Shown piece by piece: positions 1 through 5,384 of a stretch of 7,767 nucleotides of DNA. The DNA is from Oscillospiraceae bacterium. GTDB lineage: Bacteria; Bacillota; Clostridia; Oscillospirales; Ruminococcaceae. The notes beneath the pieces were generated by a model. It did no database searches and was not told where the DNA came from. It saw only the letters and a program-made list of their open reading frames with translations. A program made the translations under genes and the position numbers. The stretch lies in contig JAGBFZ010000336.1 in the NCBI GenBank assembly GCA_018110855.1, positions 1 through 7,767 of the forward strand, in the 5' to 3' direction. The first letter of the stretch is position 1. Each line of letters starts with the position of its first letter.

Positions 1-852
1 CAGACCTATGACAAGATGAGTGAAAAGGCTCAGAACGGCGGTATCTTCTTCTCCATCTTCGATTATGCAGGCTCCGCTCTCTACAACTCCGAGGAGCACC
101 TCACCGAGGGCAAGGGTATGTTCCCCATGGTTCCCAAGGACGCTTCTCCTCTCTGCTACGGTATGAACGTAATGGGCGGCAACAGAGTTTGGACTATCGG
201 CGCAAACACCGAATATCCCGAGCTTTGCATGGCTATCATCAACTACCTCACCACTCCCGAGGGCTACATGACCTACTGGTACGGTCCCAAGGACGTTTGC
301 TGGTACTATGACGATGAGGGTCACTGCTGCTTCACAGAGCTTGGCGAAAAGGCTTACAAGGACAGAAAGGGCACTATCATGCCCGCAGAATGGGGTGGTA
401 TCTCCTTTAACGAGGGTACCTTCCAGGCTAACAACACCACCTGGTCCAGAGACGCTTCCAACCCCGACTCCAACGGCGAGACCTATAACTGCGACAACTG
501 GGTAAGCCGCCGTGCAGACTCCAACTTCGAGATCCAGCAGGATTGGAGAGACCGCACAGGCTGCTACAATTCTCAGGAGTACATGAACACCACAAATTAC
601 AAGGTTTCTCTTGCAACCTCCTACTCTGAATCCTCCAAGTCCGATGAGCTTGAGATCGTTTGGGAGCAGGTAAAGAACACCATCGTAACCTCCACATGGA
701 ACGCTGTTTATGCAGAATCTGACGCAGAGTTCGATCAGATCGTTGCTGACATGACCGCTAAGTGCAAGGAATACGACCCCGAGGGCGTATGCCTCGCATG
801 GTGCGAGAACGAGGCTGCTATCAGATGCGGTCTTGAGGATCAGGTTAGATAA
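1..852 (+). CDS. Extracellular solute-binding protein of an ABC transporter, C-terminal part (5' end outside window)
   Basis: The reading frame is open from the first base, so only the last 283 residues are present and the start and any lipoprotein signal peptide lie upstream. The visible part resembles the C-terminal lobe of family-1-type solute-binding lipoproteins. It has a 'FPMVPKD' stretch, then 'GGNRVWTIGANTEYPELCMAI' and 'NYLTTPEG', which is the usual pattern in sugar or oligosaccharide binding proteins where a helix follows the ligand-cleft segment. It is rich in Trp and Tyr, as carbohydrate-binding clefts often are. The last 60 residues ('AEFDQIVADMTAKCKEYD') look like the closing helix of the family. 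Such proteins sit on the outer face of the membrane and deliver ligand to a permease pair. The ligand cannot be told from sequence. Codon choice is strongly biased to C-ending codons (TTC, ACC, AAC, CTC), unlike the genes downstream, which suggests high expression. A terminator follows 20 bp after the stop, so this is the last gene of its transcript. Confidence 0.85.
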   Translation, partial: QTYDKMSEKAQNGGIFFSIFDYAGSALYNSEEHLTEGKGMFPMVPKDASPLCYGMNVMGGNRVWTIGANTEYPELCMAIINYLTTPEGYMTYWYGPKDVCWYYDDEGHCCFTELGEKAYKDRKGTIMPAEWGGISFNEGTFQANNTTWSRDASNPDSNGETYNCDNWVSRRADSNFEIQQDWRDRTGCYNSQEYMNTTNYKVSLATSYSESSKSDELEIVWEQVKNTIVTSTWNAVYAESDAEFDQIVADMTAKCKEYDPEGVCLAWCENEAAIRCGLEDQVR

Positions 853-872
853 AATAATCCTTGAATGATTTT

Positions 873-908
873 CGGCTGACAGCCTGTACGGTTGTCAGCC
901 GATTTTTA
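873..908 (+). terminator. Rho-independent terminator of the solute-binding protein gene
   Basis: A perfect 9-bp stem CGGCTGACA (873-881) / TGTCAGCCG (893-901) closes an 11-nt loop and is followed by a T5 run at 903-907. It lies 20 bp after the stop codon at 850-852. Confidence 0.9.
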
Positions 909-941
909 TATTGCAGCAGAATATTACTCTCGGTATAACTT

Positions 942-1014
942 TTTTCAACCGTTTTCGACGGCATATGGGTTATTTTTTAAGGTAGTTTTCAACCTTTTCA
1001 ACAGAGTTTTCAAC
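942..1014 (+). repeat. Cluster of five TTTTCAAC direct repeats
   Basis: TTTTCAAC occurs at 942-949, 986-993, 995-1002 and 1007-1014, with a one-mismatch copy TTTTCGAC at 952-959. All are on the same strand inside the spacer between the solute-binding protein gene and the 95-aa gene. The extended form TTTTCAACA (1007-1015) is two changes from the classical DnaA box TTATCCACA. The cluster could be a set of binding sites for a regulator or DnaA, or simply low-complexity AT-rich sequence. The function is not established. Confidence 0.5.
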
Positions 1015-1133
1015 AATCATTCGGTTATTGGGGATAATTTCTGCTGAAAAAATTTACCTGATGTATATTTTTCTGCCAATCAGGATATAATATCCCCGAA
1101 AGAAAATAATATGAAGGGATATGTTTAAATCAT

Positions 1134-1421
1134 ATGATAAAGGGCGTTAATAAAAGGATCGTGGAGGTCAGCTTCCCCGAAAGCGTATATTTTGAAAAGG
1201 CAGTGGTGTTTCTCAGAGCAGAGGGTCTTCCCCGCCCTGACTCGTCTCTTGAGGACGAAGCACGAGCACAGATAATCAGTCTGGAAAACGGCATTTCCCC
1301 CGCTCCCCTGTCTCCTGCAAAAATAAAAGCCCGCATTGCTGCGGGCAGGATAATTAATTGGCTTTTCAAGCTGTCGGTGATAATATGCGGAGCGGCGGCG
1401 CTCATTCTCCTCTTTGAGTAA
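1134..1421 (+). CDS. Conserved hypothetical protein, 95 aa, C-terminal membrane anchor
   Basis: I recognise the N-terminus (MIKGVNKRIVEV, residues 1-12) as that of a small uncharacterised protein common in Clostridia, but this is memory rather than a search. It has a soluble, charged N-terminal part (residues 1-72) with a 'YFEKAVVFLR' strand-like segment at 19-28. It ends in one hydrophobic helix (about 75-94, 'WLFKLSVIICGAAALILLF') that should anchor it in the membrane with the N-terminal part probably in the cytoplasm. No catalytic motif is visible. The nearest purine-rich site, AAGGGA at 1114-1119, is 14 bases from the ATG, which is rather far. Other ATGs at 1111 and 1121 open only very short frames. 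A TATAAT at 1086-1091 could be its -10, but no good -35 precedes it. The coding sequence contains a predicted terminator for the opposite strand at codons 62-71. Confidence 0.7.
   Translation: MIKGVNKRIVEVSFPESVYFEKAVVFLRAEGLPRPDSSLEDEARAQIISLENGISPAPLSPAKIKARIAAGRIINWLFKLSVIICGAAALILLFE
1319..1346 (-). terminator. Predicted terminator of the SLOG gene, embedded in the neighbouring coding sequence
   Basis: Read on the minus strand, a perfect 7-bp stem (GCCCGCA 1329-1335 / TGCGGGC 1340-1346 as written on +, loop of four bases) is followed by TTTTATTTTTG (1328 down to 1318). This is a typical intrinsic terminator pointing left. It lies 131 bp beyond the stop of the SLOG gene and inside codons 62-71 of the convergent 95-aa gene. 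On the plus strand no T run follows, so it would not stop that gene's transcript. No other leftward terminator is visible between 1347 and 1477. Confidence 0.7.
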
Positions 1422-1455
1422 ATGGTTACAATGTGGATACAATTTGAAGTTTGAC

Positions 1456-1484
1456 TTGAAAAAATTCACCGTTTGAGTTATAAT
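1456..1484 (+). promoter_or_regulatory. Predicted promoter directed antisense into the SLOG gene
   Basis: TTGAAA (1456-1461), a 17-bp spacer and a perfect TATAAT (1479-1484). The -10 box overlaps the stop codon (1478-1480) of the oppositely oriented SLOG gene. A start near 1491 would give RNA antisense to that gene. No plus-strand protein gene begins before alr at 2094, so the product would be an antisense RNA or a long alr leader. Alternatively the match is fortuitous in AT-rich sequence. Confidence 0.45.
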
Positions 1485-2017
1485 AGAGTAAGCTGGTTTT
1501 CATCGGGAAACAATGTGTCAAGATCTATCCTGCGGATATCAATACCCTGATTTTCGGCGTATCGGATAGTCTGTCCCGTGCCGCTTCTGTCATTCCCCAC
1601 TACTGCGATAAGACGTGAGGAATTGTCCACCATATATCGGTTCCGAAGATTCATGCAGGAGGGCGTATAGGTCTCGGATATTATCACAACACGCTCCGCA
1701 CTGTCGATTATCCGACCGAAATTCCACTTGTCAGCCCCCTTGAAGCCTTTTCCGAAATCCCGATAGGGCAGCGCTGCGATCAGCTTCAGTCTGCGTGAAG
1801 CCGCAAGCTCCAGAACTATCTCACCTGCCCACAGATCTATTCCCCTCTGCATTCCTGTGATAAAGGTATCATAGCCCTCATCGGCAGCGGCGGATATTTC
1901 ATTGTAAAGCATACTTTTTATGACCTTTACCTCTTTCGAGCCGTCCGCTCCCCCCGAAGGCAGCTTCTCGGGACGATGGCCCGTAAAGCACAAGGTCTTT
2001 TCTCTGATAATATCCAT
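1478..2017 (-). CDS. SLOG-superfamily protein, DUF1273/YpsA-like, 179 aa
   Basis: The protein carries the hallmarks of the DUF1273/YpsA branch of the SLOG (Rossmann-like, DprA/lysine-decarboxylase-like) fold. These are 'CFTGHRPEKLP' at residues 10-20, 'FITGMQRGIDLWAGE' at 52-66, 'RNRYMVDNSSRLIAV' at 125-139 and 'GTGQTIRYA' at 146-154. The glycine-rich first and last motifs are expected to bind a nucleotide or nucleotide-derived ligand. No reaction is established for the family. Bacillus YpsA has been linked to cell division and stress, while other SLOG proteins act as nucleotide-signal sensors. Length is normal and the protein looks intact and cytoplasmic. The start is supported by AAAGGGGTG six or seven bases upstream of ATG and by a well-placed promoter. 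It is transcribed alone, divergently from alr, and its transcript probably ends at the terminator inside the 95-aa gene. Confidence 0.88.
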   Translation of the reverse strand: MDIIREKTLCFTGHRPEKLPSGGADGSKEVKVIKSMLYNEISAAADEGYDTFITGMQRGIDLWAGEIVLELAASRRLKLIAALPYRDFGKGFKGADKWNFGRIIDSAERVVIISETYTPSCMNLRNRYMVDNSSRLIAVVGNDRSGTGQTIRYAENQGIDIRRIDLDTLFPDENQLTLL

Positions 2018-2018
2018 T

Positions 2019-2048
2019 TTGTCACCCCTTTGATAAATGTGATATTAT
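2019..2048 (+). promoter_or_regulatory. Predicted alr promoter (extended -10)
   Basis: TTGTCA (2019-2024), an 18-bp spacer and TATTAT (2043-2048), preceded by TGA as an extended -10. The predicted start near 2055 gives a leader of about 39 bases. The -35 reaches into the Shine-Dalgarno-to-start gap of the divergent SLOG gene, so polymerase could not occupy both promoters at once. Confidence 0.55.
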
Positions 2049-2075
2049 TATAGCACATATTTTCCCATAAATCAA
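2047..2075 (-). promoter_or_regulatory. Promoter of the SLOG gene (extended -10)
   Basis: On the minus strand TTGATT (2075-2070), a 17-bp spacer and TATAAT (2052-2047), preceded by TGC, which makes an extended -10 element. The start would be near 2040, leaving a leader of about 22 bases with its Shine-Dalgarno site. The -10 box shares two bases with the -10 of the predicted alr promoter. Confidence 0.7.
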
Positions 2076-2093
2076 GAAGGAGATACATACTGC

Positions 2094-3281
2094 ATGAAAA
2101 AATTTCTCAGACGAGCATGGGCAGAAGTCCATCTCGACAGGCTGGACGGCAATCTTACCGCTCTGAGAAGCCTTATAAATGAAAAAACCACACAGATCGC
2201 CTGCGTTGTCAAGGCAAACGCTTACGGTCACGATGACGGCAACATTGCTCCTTATCTTGAATCAAAGGGGCTCAGCTTTTTTGCTGTTTCAAATATTAAG
2301 GAAGCGGAAAATCTTCGCCGAAGAGGAGTAAAAGGCGAGATCCTTATTTTAGGACACACTCCCCCCGAATACGCCTCGGAGCTTGCAGAATATGACATTA
2401 TTCAGGCGGCTGTTTCTCTTGAATATGCAAGAGAGCTTTCCGAATGTGCAGAAAGCTCGGGCGTTAAGGTGAAAATTCACATGGCTGCCGATACGGGAAT
2501 GGGACGTATCGGAGTATGCGCCTCGTTTGATGACGCTCTCGCTGCCGCAGAGGAGGATATCTGCAGTGCCGCCGAGCTTCGCGGGGTCATTCTTGACGGA
2601 ATGTTCACCCATTACGCTGCCGCAGACAGCATGGACTATAACGACAGGGCTTACACCGCCGCCCAGACAGATAGATTTTTCAGGCTGTGCAAGGCTGTGA
2701 AGGACAGGGGCGTTTCCCTTCGTCACACTCATTGCCTTAACAGCGCAGGCGGCACATTCAGCTTCGACAGCCGCAGCACTCTTGTCAGATTCGGCATTAT
2801 GCTCTACGGATTAAAGCCCGACAGAAGCCTTGTTATGCCTGTGACGCTGAGTCCCGTGATGGATCTGAAGGCTGCTGTTTCCTATGTGAAGCCCCTTAAA
2901 GCGGGCTGCTATGTAAGCTATGGCAGGACCTACAAGGCGGATAAGGATATTATCCTTGCGACTATTCCCATCGGCTATGCCGACGGCTATTCAAGAAGCC
3001 TTTCGGGCAAGGCATATGTGCTCATTAACGGCAGAAGGGCGCCCATTGTGGGACGGATATGCATGGATCAGCTTATGGCGGACGTTACGGATATCCCGGA
3101 CGTTCATGAAGGCACCGAAGTAACGCTTATCGGAACGGACGGCAATGAGACTGTAACAGCCGATGATCTTGCAGAAATGAGCGGTACAATCGGATATGAG
3201 ATAGTCTGCGGGATCTCCAAGCGTATACCAAGAGTTATTTTCAAGGGTAACGAGATATCCGATGTGGTGGAATATTATTAA
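2094..3281 (+). CDS. alr: Alanine racemase, PLP-dependent
   Basis: Interconverts L- and D-alanine in the cytoplasm, supplying D-Ala for peptidoglycan precursors. The 395 residues cover the whole family fold: an N-terminal TIM barrel (about 5-240) and a C-terminal beta domain (about 245-385). The PLP lysine is K40 in 'VVKANAYGHD' (38-47). 'DTGMGRIG' (133-140) supplies R138, and 'VRFGIMLYG' (231-239) supplies R232, the arginine facing the PLP pyridine nitrogen. The catalytic tyrosine of the second base is Y276 in 'VSYGRTY' (274-280). 'IGYADGYSR' (293-301) and 'GRICMDQ' (320-326) are also intact. The position of the carbamylated lysine of the Geobacillus enzyme appears to be A131 here ('HMAADTGMGR'). 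The start is set by AAGGAG at 2077-2082, 11 bases before ATG. The gene is single, with a shared terminator right after its stop. Confidence 0.96.
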   Translation: MKKFLRRAWAEVHLDRLDGNLTALRSLINEKTTQIACVVKANAYGHDDGNIAPYLESKGLSFFAVSNIKEAENLRRRGVKGEILILGHTPPEYASELAEYDIIQAAVSLEYARELSECAESSGVKVKIHMAADTGMGRIGVCASFDDALAAAEEDICSAAELRGVILDGMFTHYAAADSMDYNDRAYTAAQTDRFFRLCKAVKDRGVSLRHTHCLNSAGGTFSFDSRSTLVRFGIMLYGLKPDRSLVMPVTLSPVMDLKAAVSYVKPLKAGCYVSYGRTYKADKDIILATIPIGYADGYSRSLSGKAYVLINGRRAPIVGRICMDQLMADVTDIPDVHEGTEVTLIGTDGNETVTADDLAEMSGTIGYEIVCGISKRIPRVIFKGNEISDVVEYY

Positions 3282-3290
3282 AACAAAAAC

Positions 3291-3335
3291 GGCTTATGCA
3301 CAGTCCTGATACTGCGCATAAGCCTGATTTATTTT
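3291..3335. terminator. Bidirectional terminator between alr and the CarD operon
   Basis: A 9-bp perfect stem GGCTTATGC (3291-3299) / GCATAAGCC (3316-3324) is extended by a mismatch and three more pairs (3301-3303 with 3312-3314) around an 8-base loop. To the right lies GATTTATTTT (3326-3335). To the left, read on the minus strand, lies GTTTTTGTTT. It therefore serves alr and the convergent CarD gene. The CarD stop codon (3331-3329) sits in the U-tract used by alr. Confidence 0.88.
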
Positions 3336-3832
3336 CCCGAAAGCCTGTCCTCGATAAGCCTGCCCACCTCGTCCTCGGGAATGCCCAGAACTGCCGAAAA
3401 TTCCGAACCGATGACTCTGCACGCAGAGACAAGCGCCTTCTCATCGCAGGAAATCAGCTCCTTGCCTTCGGCGGCACGGCGTTTCTTTTCCTCGAAAAGC
3501 TCTCTTATCATTCCGATGATAAGGCGGCTGTCACCGCTTTTCACAGTCTGACTGAGAACTGCCTTTCGCTGATTTTTATCGATGCACATAAGGATGTTTT
3601 CCGTCAGACTGCCGTCAATGGCGGCGTATATTTCCTCTTTTGTCATCAGCGGACGTATTCTTCCCTCAAGCTTGTCAACAGGGACATAATAGCAGGAATT
3701 GGGTGCATTTTCGGGAATGAGGCTGAAATATTCCTCCTCATGTATGCCGTCAAAGCATTTTCGGCAGACTTCTCCTATCCTGCAAAGCTCTCTGCCGTCA
3801 TATATCACTTTTTGTCCCGTTTCAAAGCTCAT
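3329..3832 (-). CDS. CarD/CdnL-like transcriptional regulator, 167 aa
   Basis: The N-terminal part (residues 1-62) is a CarD_CdnL/TRCF RNA-polymerase-interacting domain: 'MSFETGQKVIYDGRELCRIGEV' at the start and 'CYYVPVDKLEGRIRPL' at 47-62. In this family the domain binds the beta subunit of RNA polymerase. The rest (about 64-165) is helical, ending in 'VLGIPEDEVGRLIEDRL', as in clostridial CarD-like proteins of about 160 residues. CarD proteins bind the upstream fork of the promoter bubble and adjust open-complex stability, often at rRNA promoters. The whole protein has no tryptophan, although the fork-wedging Trp is a family landmark. The frame is open further upstream, to an ATG at 3994. 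The start at 3832 is preferred because CarD homology begins there, GGGGGAGG lies six bases before it, and it overlaps the stop of the previous gene as ATGA, implying translational coupling. Confidence 0.85.
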   Translation of the reverse strand: MSFETGQKVIYDGRELCRIGEVCRKCFDGIHEEEYFSLIPENAPNSCYYVPVDKLEGRIRPLMTKEEIYAAIDGSLTENILMCIDKNQRKAVLSQTVKSGDSRLIIGMIRELFEEKKRRAAEGKELISCDEKALVSACRVIGSEFSAVLGIPEDEVGRLIEDRLSGK

Positions 3833-4095
3833 ACAGTACCTCCCCCGTCCTTCCATGGGCGCTTTCCGCCATAATATTTTTTTGCGATCCTTATCTGCTC
3901 CTCCTCGGAAAGCAGGGACAGACGTGTTCTCCAGCTGCTTTGATCGGGTCTGTCCGAGGACATGGATATAAATGAGCATTTTCCGCCTGTACACCTTGGA
4001 ATACTCAGCCGCTCGCAGCCACCTTTTTCATTTAAAAAGCGGCAATCCGGAAGGCTCAGCATTTCCTCATCTCCCAGCGGAGTGTGCTTTCTCAT
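3829..4095 (-). CDS. Small four-cysteine protein of unknown function, 88 aa, in CarD operon
   Basis: I do not know a function. Four cysteines lie in the N-terminal half (C18, C27, C35, C40; spacing C-x8-C-x7-C-x4-C, in 'PDCRF', 'GGCERL', 'PRCTGGKC'). This could be a zinc or iron-sulfur site. The second half ends in 'LSEEEQIRIAKKYYGGKRPW' (62-81), which looks like a conserved recognition or docking helix followed by a short tail. The tail codons for GGGTV form the Shine-Dalgarno site of the CarD gene, and the stop overlaps that gene's start (ATGA), so the two are co-translated. The start at 4095 is supported by GGGGAGGG six bases upstream. An internal Met12 is possible but has no such site. 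The cytoplasmic location is inferred from the lack of a signal or membrane segment. Its tie to a polymerase-binding protein suggests, but does not show, a transcription-linked role. Confidence 0.78.
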   Translation of the reverse strand: MRKHTPLGDEEMLSLPDCRFLNEKGGCERLSIPRCTGGKCSFISMSSDRPDQSSWRTRLSLLSEEEQIRIAKKYYGGKRPWKDGGGTV

Positions 4096-4110
4096 AAAAT
4101 GCCCTCCCCG

Positions 4111-4308
4111 TCAGTCGAAATAATCTCCCACATCATAGGTATTGTACTGCTTTTTGATACGGGCAATTATTCCTCCGCCGCACTTCTCTGTGCTGAGAAT
4201 ACGGTATTTTATGCTCCTTCGGTCAAGCTGCGCCTTAAACGCCTCTATCTCCTCCTCGGTCTCAAATTTTATGGTCTGCTCAAGGCAGGCGGTGATTATT
4301 CTTTTCAT
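4111..4308 (-). CDS. Small conserved-type hypothetical protein, 65 aa, first gene of CarD operon
   Basis: Function unknown. The protein reads as a compact alpha-beta domain: a strand at 'KRIITACLEQTIKF' (2-15), a charged helix 'ETEEEIEAFKAQLDRR' (16-31), two strands 'KYRILSTEKC' and 'GIIARIKKQY' (34-55), and an acidic aromatic tail 'NTYDVGDYFD' (56-65). There is no signal peptide or membrane segment. Fifteen bases separate its stop from the next gene, and these hold that gene's ribosome site. Two starts are possible. ATG at 4308 is chosen because the AGAAAGGA at 4321-4328 then lies 12 bases upstream. An ATG at 4320, adding MVIK, would touch that site directly. No convincing leftward promoter was found upstream. 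A TATGAT (4370-4365) and a TAATAT (4359-4354) are present on the minus strand, but neither has a proper -35. Confidence 0.72.
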   Translation of the reverse strand: MKRIITACLEQTIKFETEEEIEAFKAQLDRRSIKYRILSTEKCGGGIIARIKKQYNTYDVGDYFD

Positions 4309-4457
4309 TTTTATGACCATTCCTTTCTGAGAGTTTTCCTTATCTAAAACCTTATATTAATGATATCATATTGCAAAATTTTTTTCAAAGGCGATTTTTC
4401 ACAAAAATATCTCACCCAATCAAGTCAAAAAACGCATAAAAAATACCGTCATTTTCC

Positions 4458-4486
4458 TTGACAACGGGCGTGATTTATATTATTAT
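4458..4486 (+). promoter_or_regulatory. Promoter of the small lipoprotein gene
   Basis: A perfect TTGACA (4458-4463), a 17-bp spacer and TATTAT (4481-4486), followed by a TA-alternating stretch. The start near 4493 leaves a leader of about 60 bases. No riboswitch-like structure was noticed in it. Confidence 0.8.
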
Positions 4487-4552
4487 ATATATAGACGTTT
4501 ATGCCGATGTGAATAATTTCGGATAATTTACATATTGCGAGGTATTAGTTTT

Positions 4553-5203
4553 ATGAAAAGAATCACAGCGATCATGCTTGCTATACTGTCTGTTCTCACC
4601 CTGTTCTGCGCCTGCAAGAAGGAGGAGGCTCCCGTTGATGACTATACGGGTGTGCTGAGCAAGATACGCCTTGGTATGCCGATGAAAAAGATCATTGCTC
4701 TCAATTCCGATTCGGAGCTTTACTATGACAGCGACACCGAGATATGGTGCGTAAGCACGGACACCGACCTTATGGAGCTTAGAAACCGTATCCCTGCTGA
4801 CAGTCAGTTTTTCTATGCGGACGATTCCCTTATCACCTACACATTTAAATTTGACCAGTCCGATGGGGAAAATTATCTTACCGCATACATGGAGGAGATA
4901 CCCTGCAAGATCGACCGAAAGACCGCTGAGGAGTATTACAATTATAAAAAAGCTGCTCTTGCCGCAAAATATTCTCCCGCAGCCGAGGCTGTCATTTCGA
5001 CGGTAACAGGCACAGAGGGCGTTGACCTTACCCTTGATAACGTCACTGTAATGACCCTTTCAAGCTTTGAAGTCACTCTCACAATGCAGCTCACCTATGA
5101 CACTGTGGACGGCGTTGAGGATTATTTCGGAACCTATTACAGCATTAAGATCAAGGAGCTTGCTAACAAGACCGCTGTTGAGGTCTCGGACGAAAAGAAA
5201 TAA
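4553..5203 (+). CDS. Predicted lipoprotein of unknown function, 216 aa
   Basis: A lipoprotein signal peptide is clear: a basic start (MKR), a hydrophobic core (residues 6-18) and a lipobox 'LFCAC' with the lipidated cysteine at C21, followed by a charged linker 'KKEEAP'. The mature part contains 'VLSKIRLGMPMKKIIAL' (34-50), a pattern like the repeat of BamE/SmpA-type small lipoprotein domains (hydrophobic-x-x-GM-x4-hydrophobic). That likeness is tentative. The rest is alternating beta segments ('EIWCVST', 'LITYTFKF', 'FEVTLTMQLTYD') and an acidic to basic tail. No enzymatic motif is seen. The protein should sit on the outer face of the membrane. The start at 4553 gives a proper signal peptide and has GCGAGGT ten bases upstream. 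A TTG at 4535 would add six residues and is less likely. The gene has its own promoter and terminator, so it is monocistronic. Confidence 0.82.
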   Translation: MKRITAIMLAILSVLTLFCACKKEEAPVDDYTGVLSKIRLGMPMKKIIALNSDSELYYDSDTEIWCVSTDTDLMELRNRIPADSQFFYADDSLITYTFKFDQSDGENYLTAYMEEIPCKIDRKTAEEYYNYKKAALAAKYSPAAEAVISTVTGTEGVDLTLDNVTVMTLSSFEVTLTMQLTYDTVDGVEDYFGTYYSIKIKELANKTAVEVSDEKK

Positions 5204-5215
5204 AAACAACAATAT

Positions 5216-5253
5216 ATCCGCTTCCATTTTTTTGGAGGCGGATTTATTTTTTT
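5216..5253 (+). terminator. Rho-independent terminator of the lipoprotein gene
   Basis: An 11-bp stem (5216-5226 with 5233-5243; one G-U pair at 5222/5237) closes a T6 loop and is followed by TTTATTTTTTT (5243-5253). It lies 12 bp after the stop codon. Confidence 0.9.
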
Positions 5254-5277
5254 ACATGATCCGTTGCGACAAAATAT

Positions 5278-5290
5278 CCCATGCCATGGG
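5278..5290. promoter_or_regulatory. 13-bp perfect palindrome, possible operator
   Basis: CCCATG-C-CATGGG around the centre at 5284, in AT-rich sequence between the lipoprotein terminator and the candidate RNA. It is a possible dimer-binding site about 90 bp upstream of the candidate RNA's -10. No function is shown. Confidence 0.3.
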
Positions 5291-5384
5291 GTGTATTATA
5301 TTCTCATAAACCGTTTGAGGGATTTTTTGCTCGTTTTCCCTTTTCTTTCATGGTTTCATCACATTTGCCGATTATAATATAACC

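Noticed and set aside
1125..1469. A 114-codon minus-strand open frame opposite the 95-aa gene
   Set aside because: It has no ribosome site and contains a leftward terminator in its middle. The plus-strand product has a coherent soluble-plus-anchor design and a recognised N-terminus.
3296..3874. A 192-codon plus-strand open frame opposite the CarD-like gene
   Set aside because: It is antisense to a gene with clear family motifs and ribosome sites. Its translation shows no family features, and it starts inside the bidirectional terminator.
3833..3994. Upstream extension of the CarD-like gene to an ATG at 3994
   Set aside because: It overlaps the 88-aa gene in another frame, has no CarD homology, and the internal ATG at 3832 has a strong Shine-Dalgarno site.
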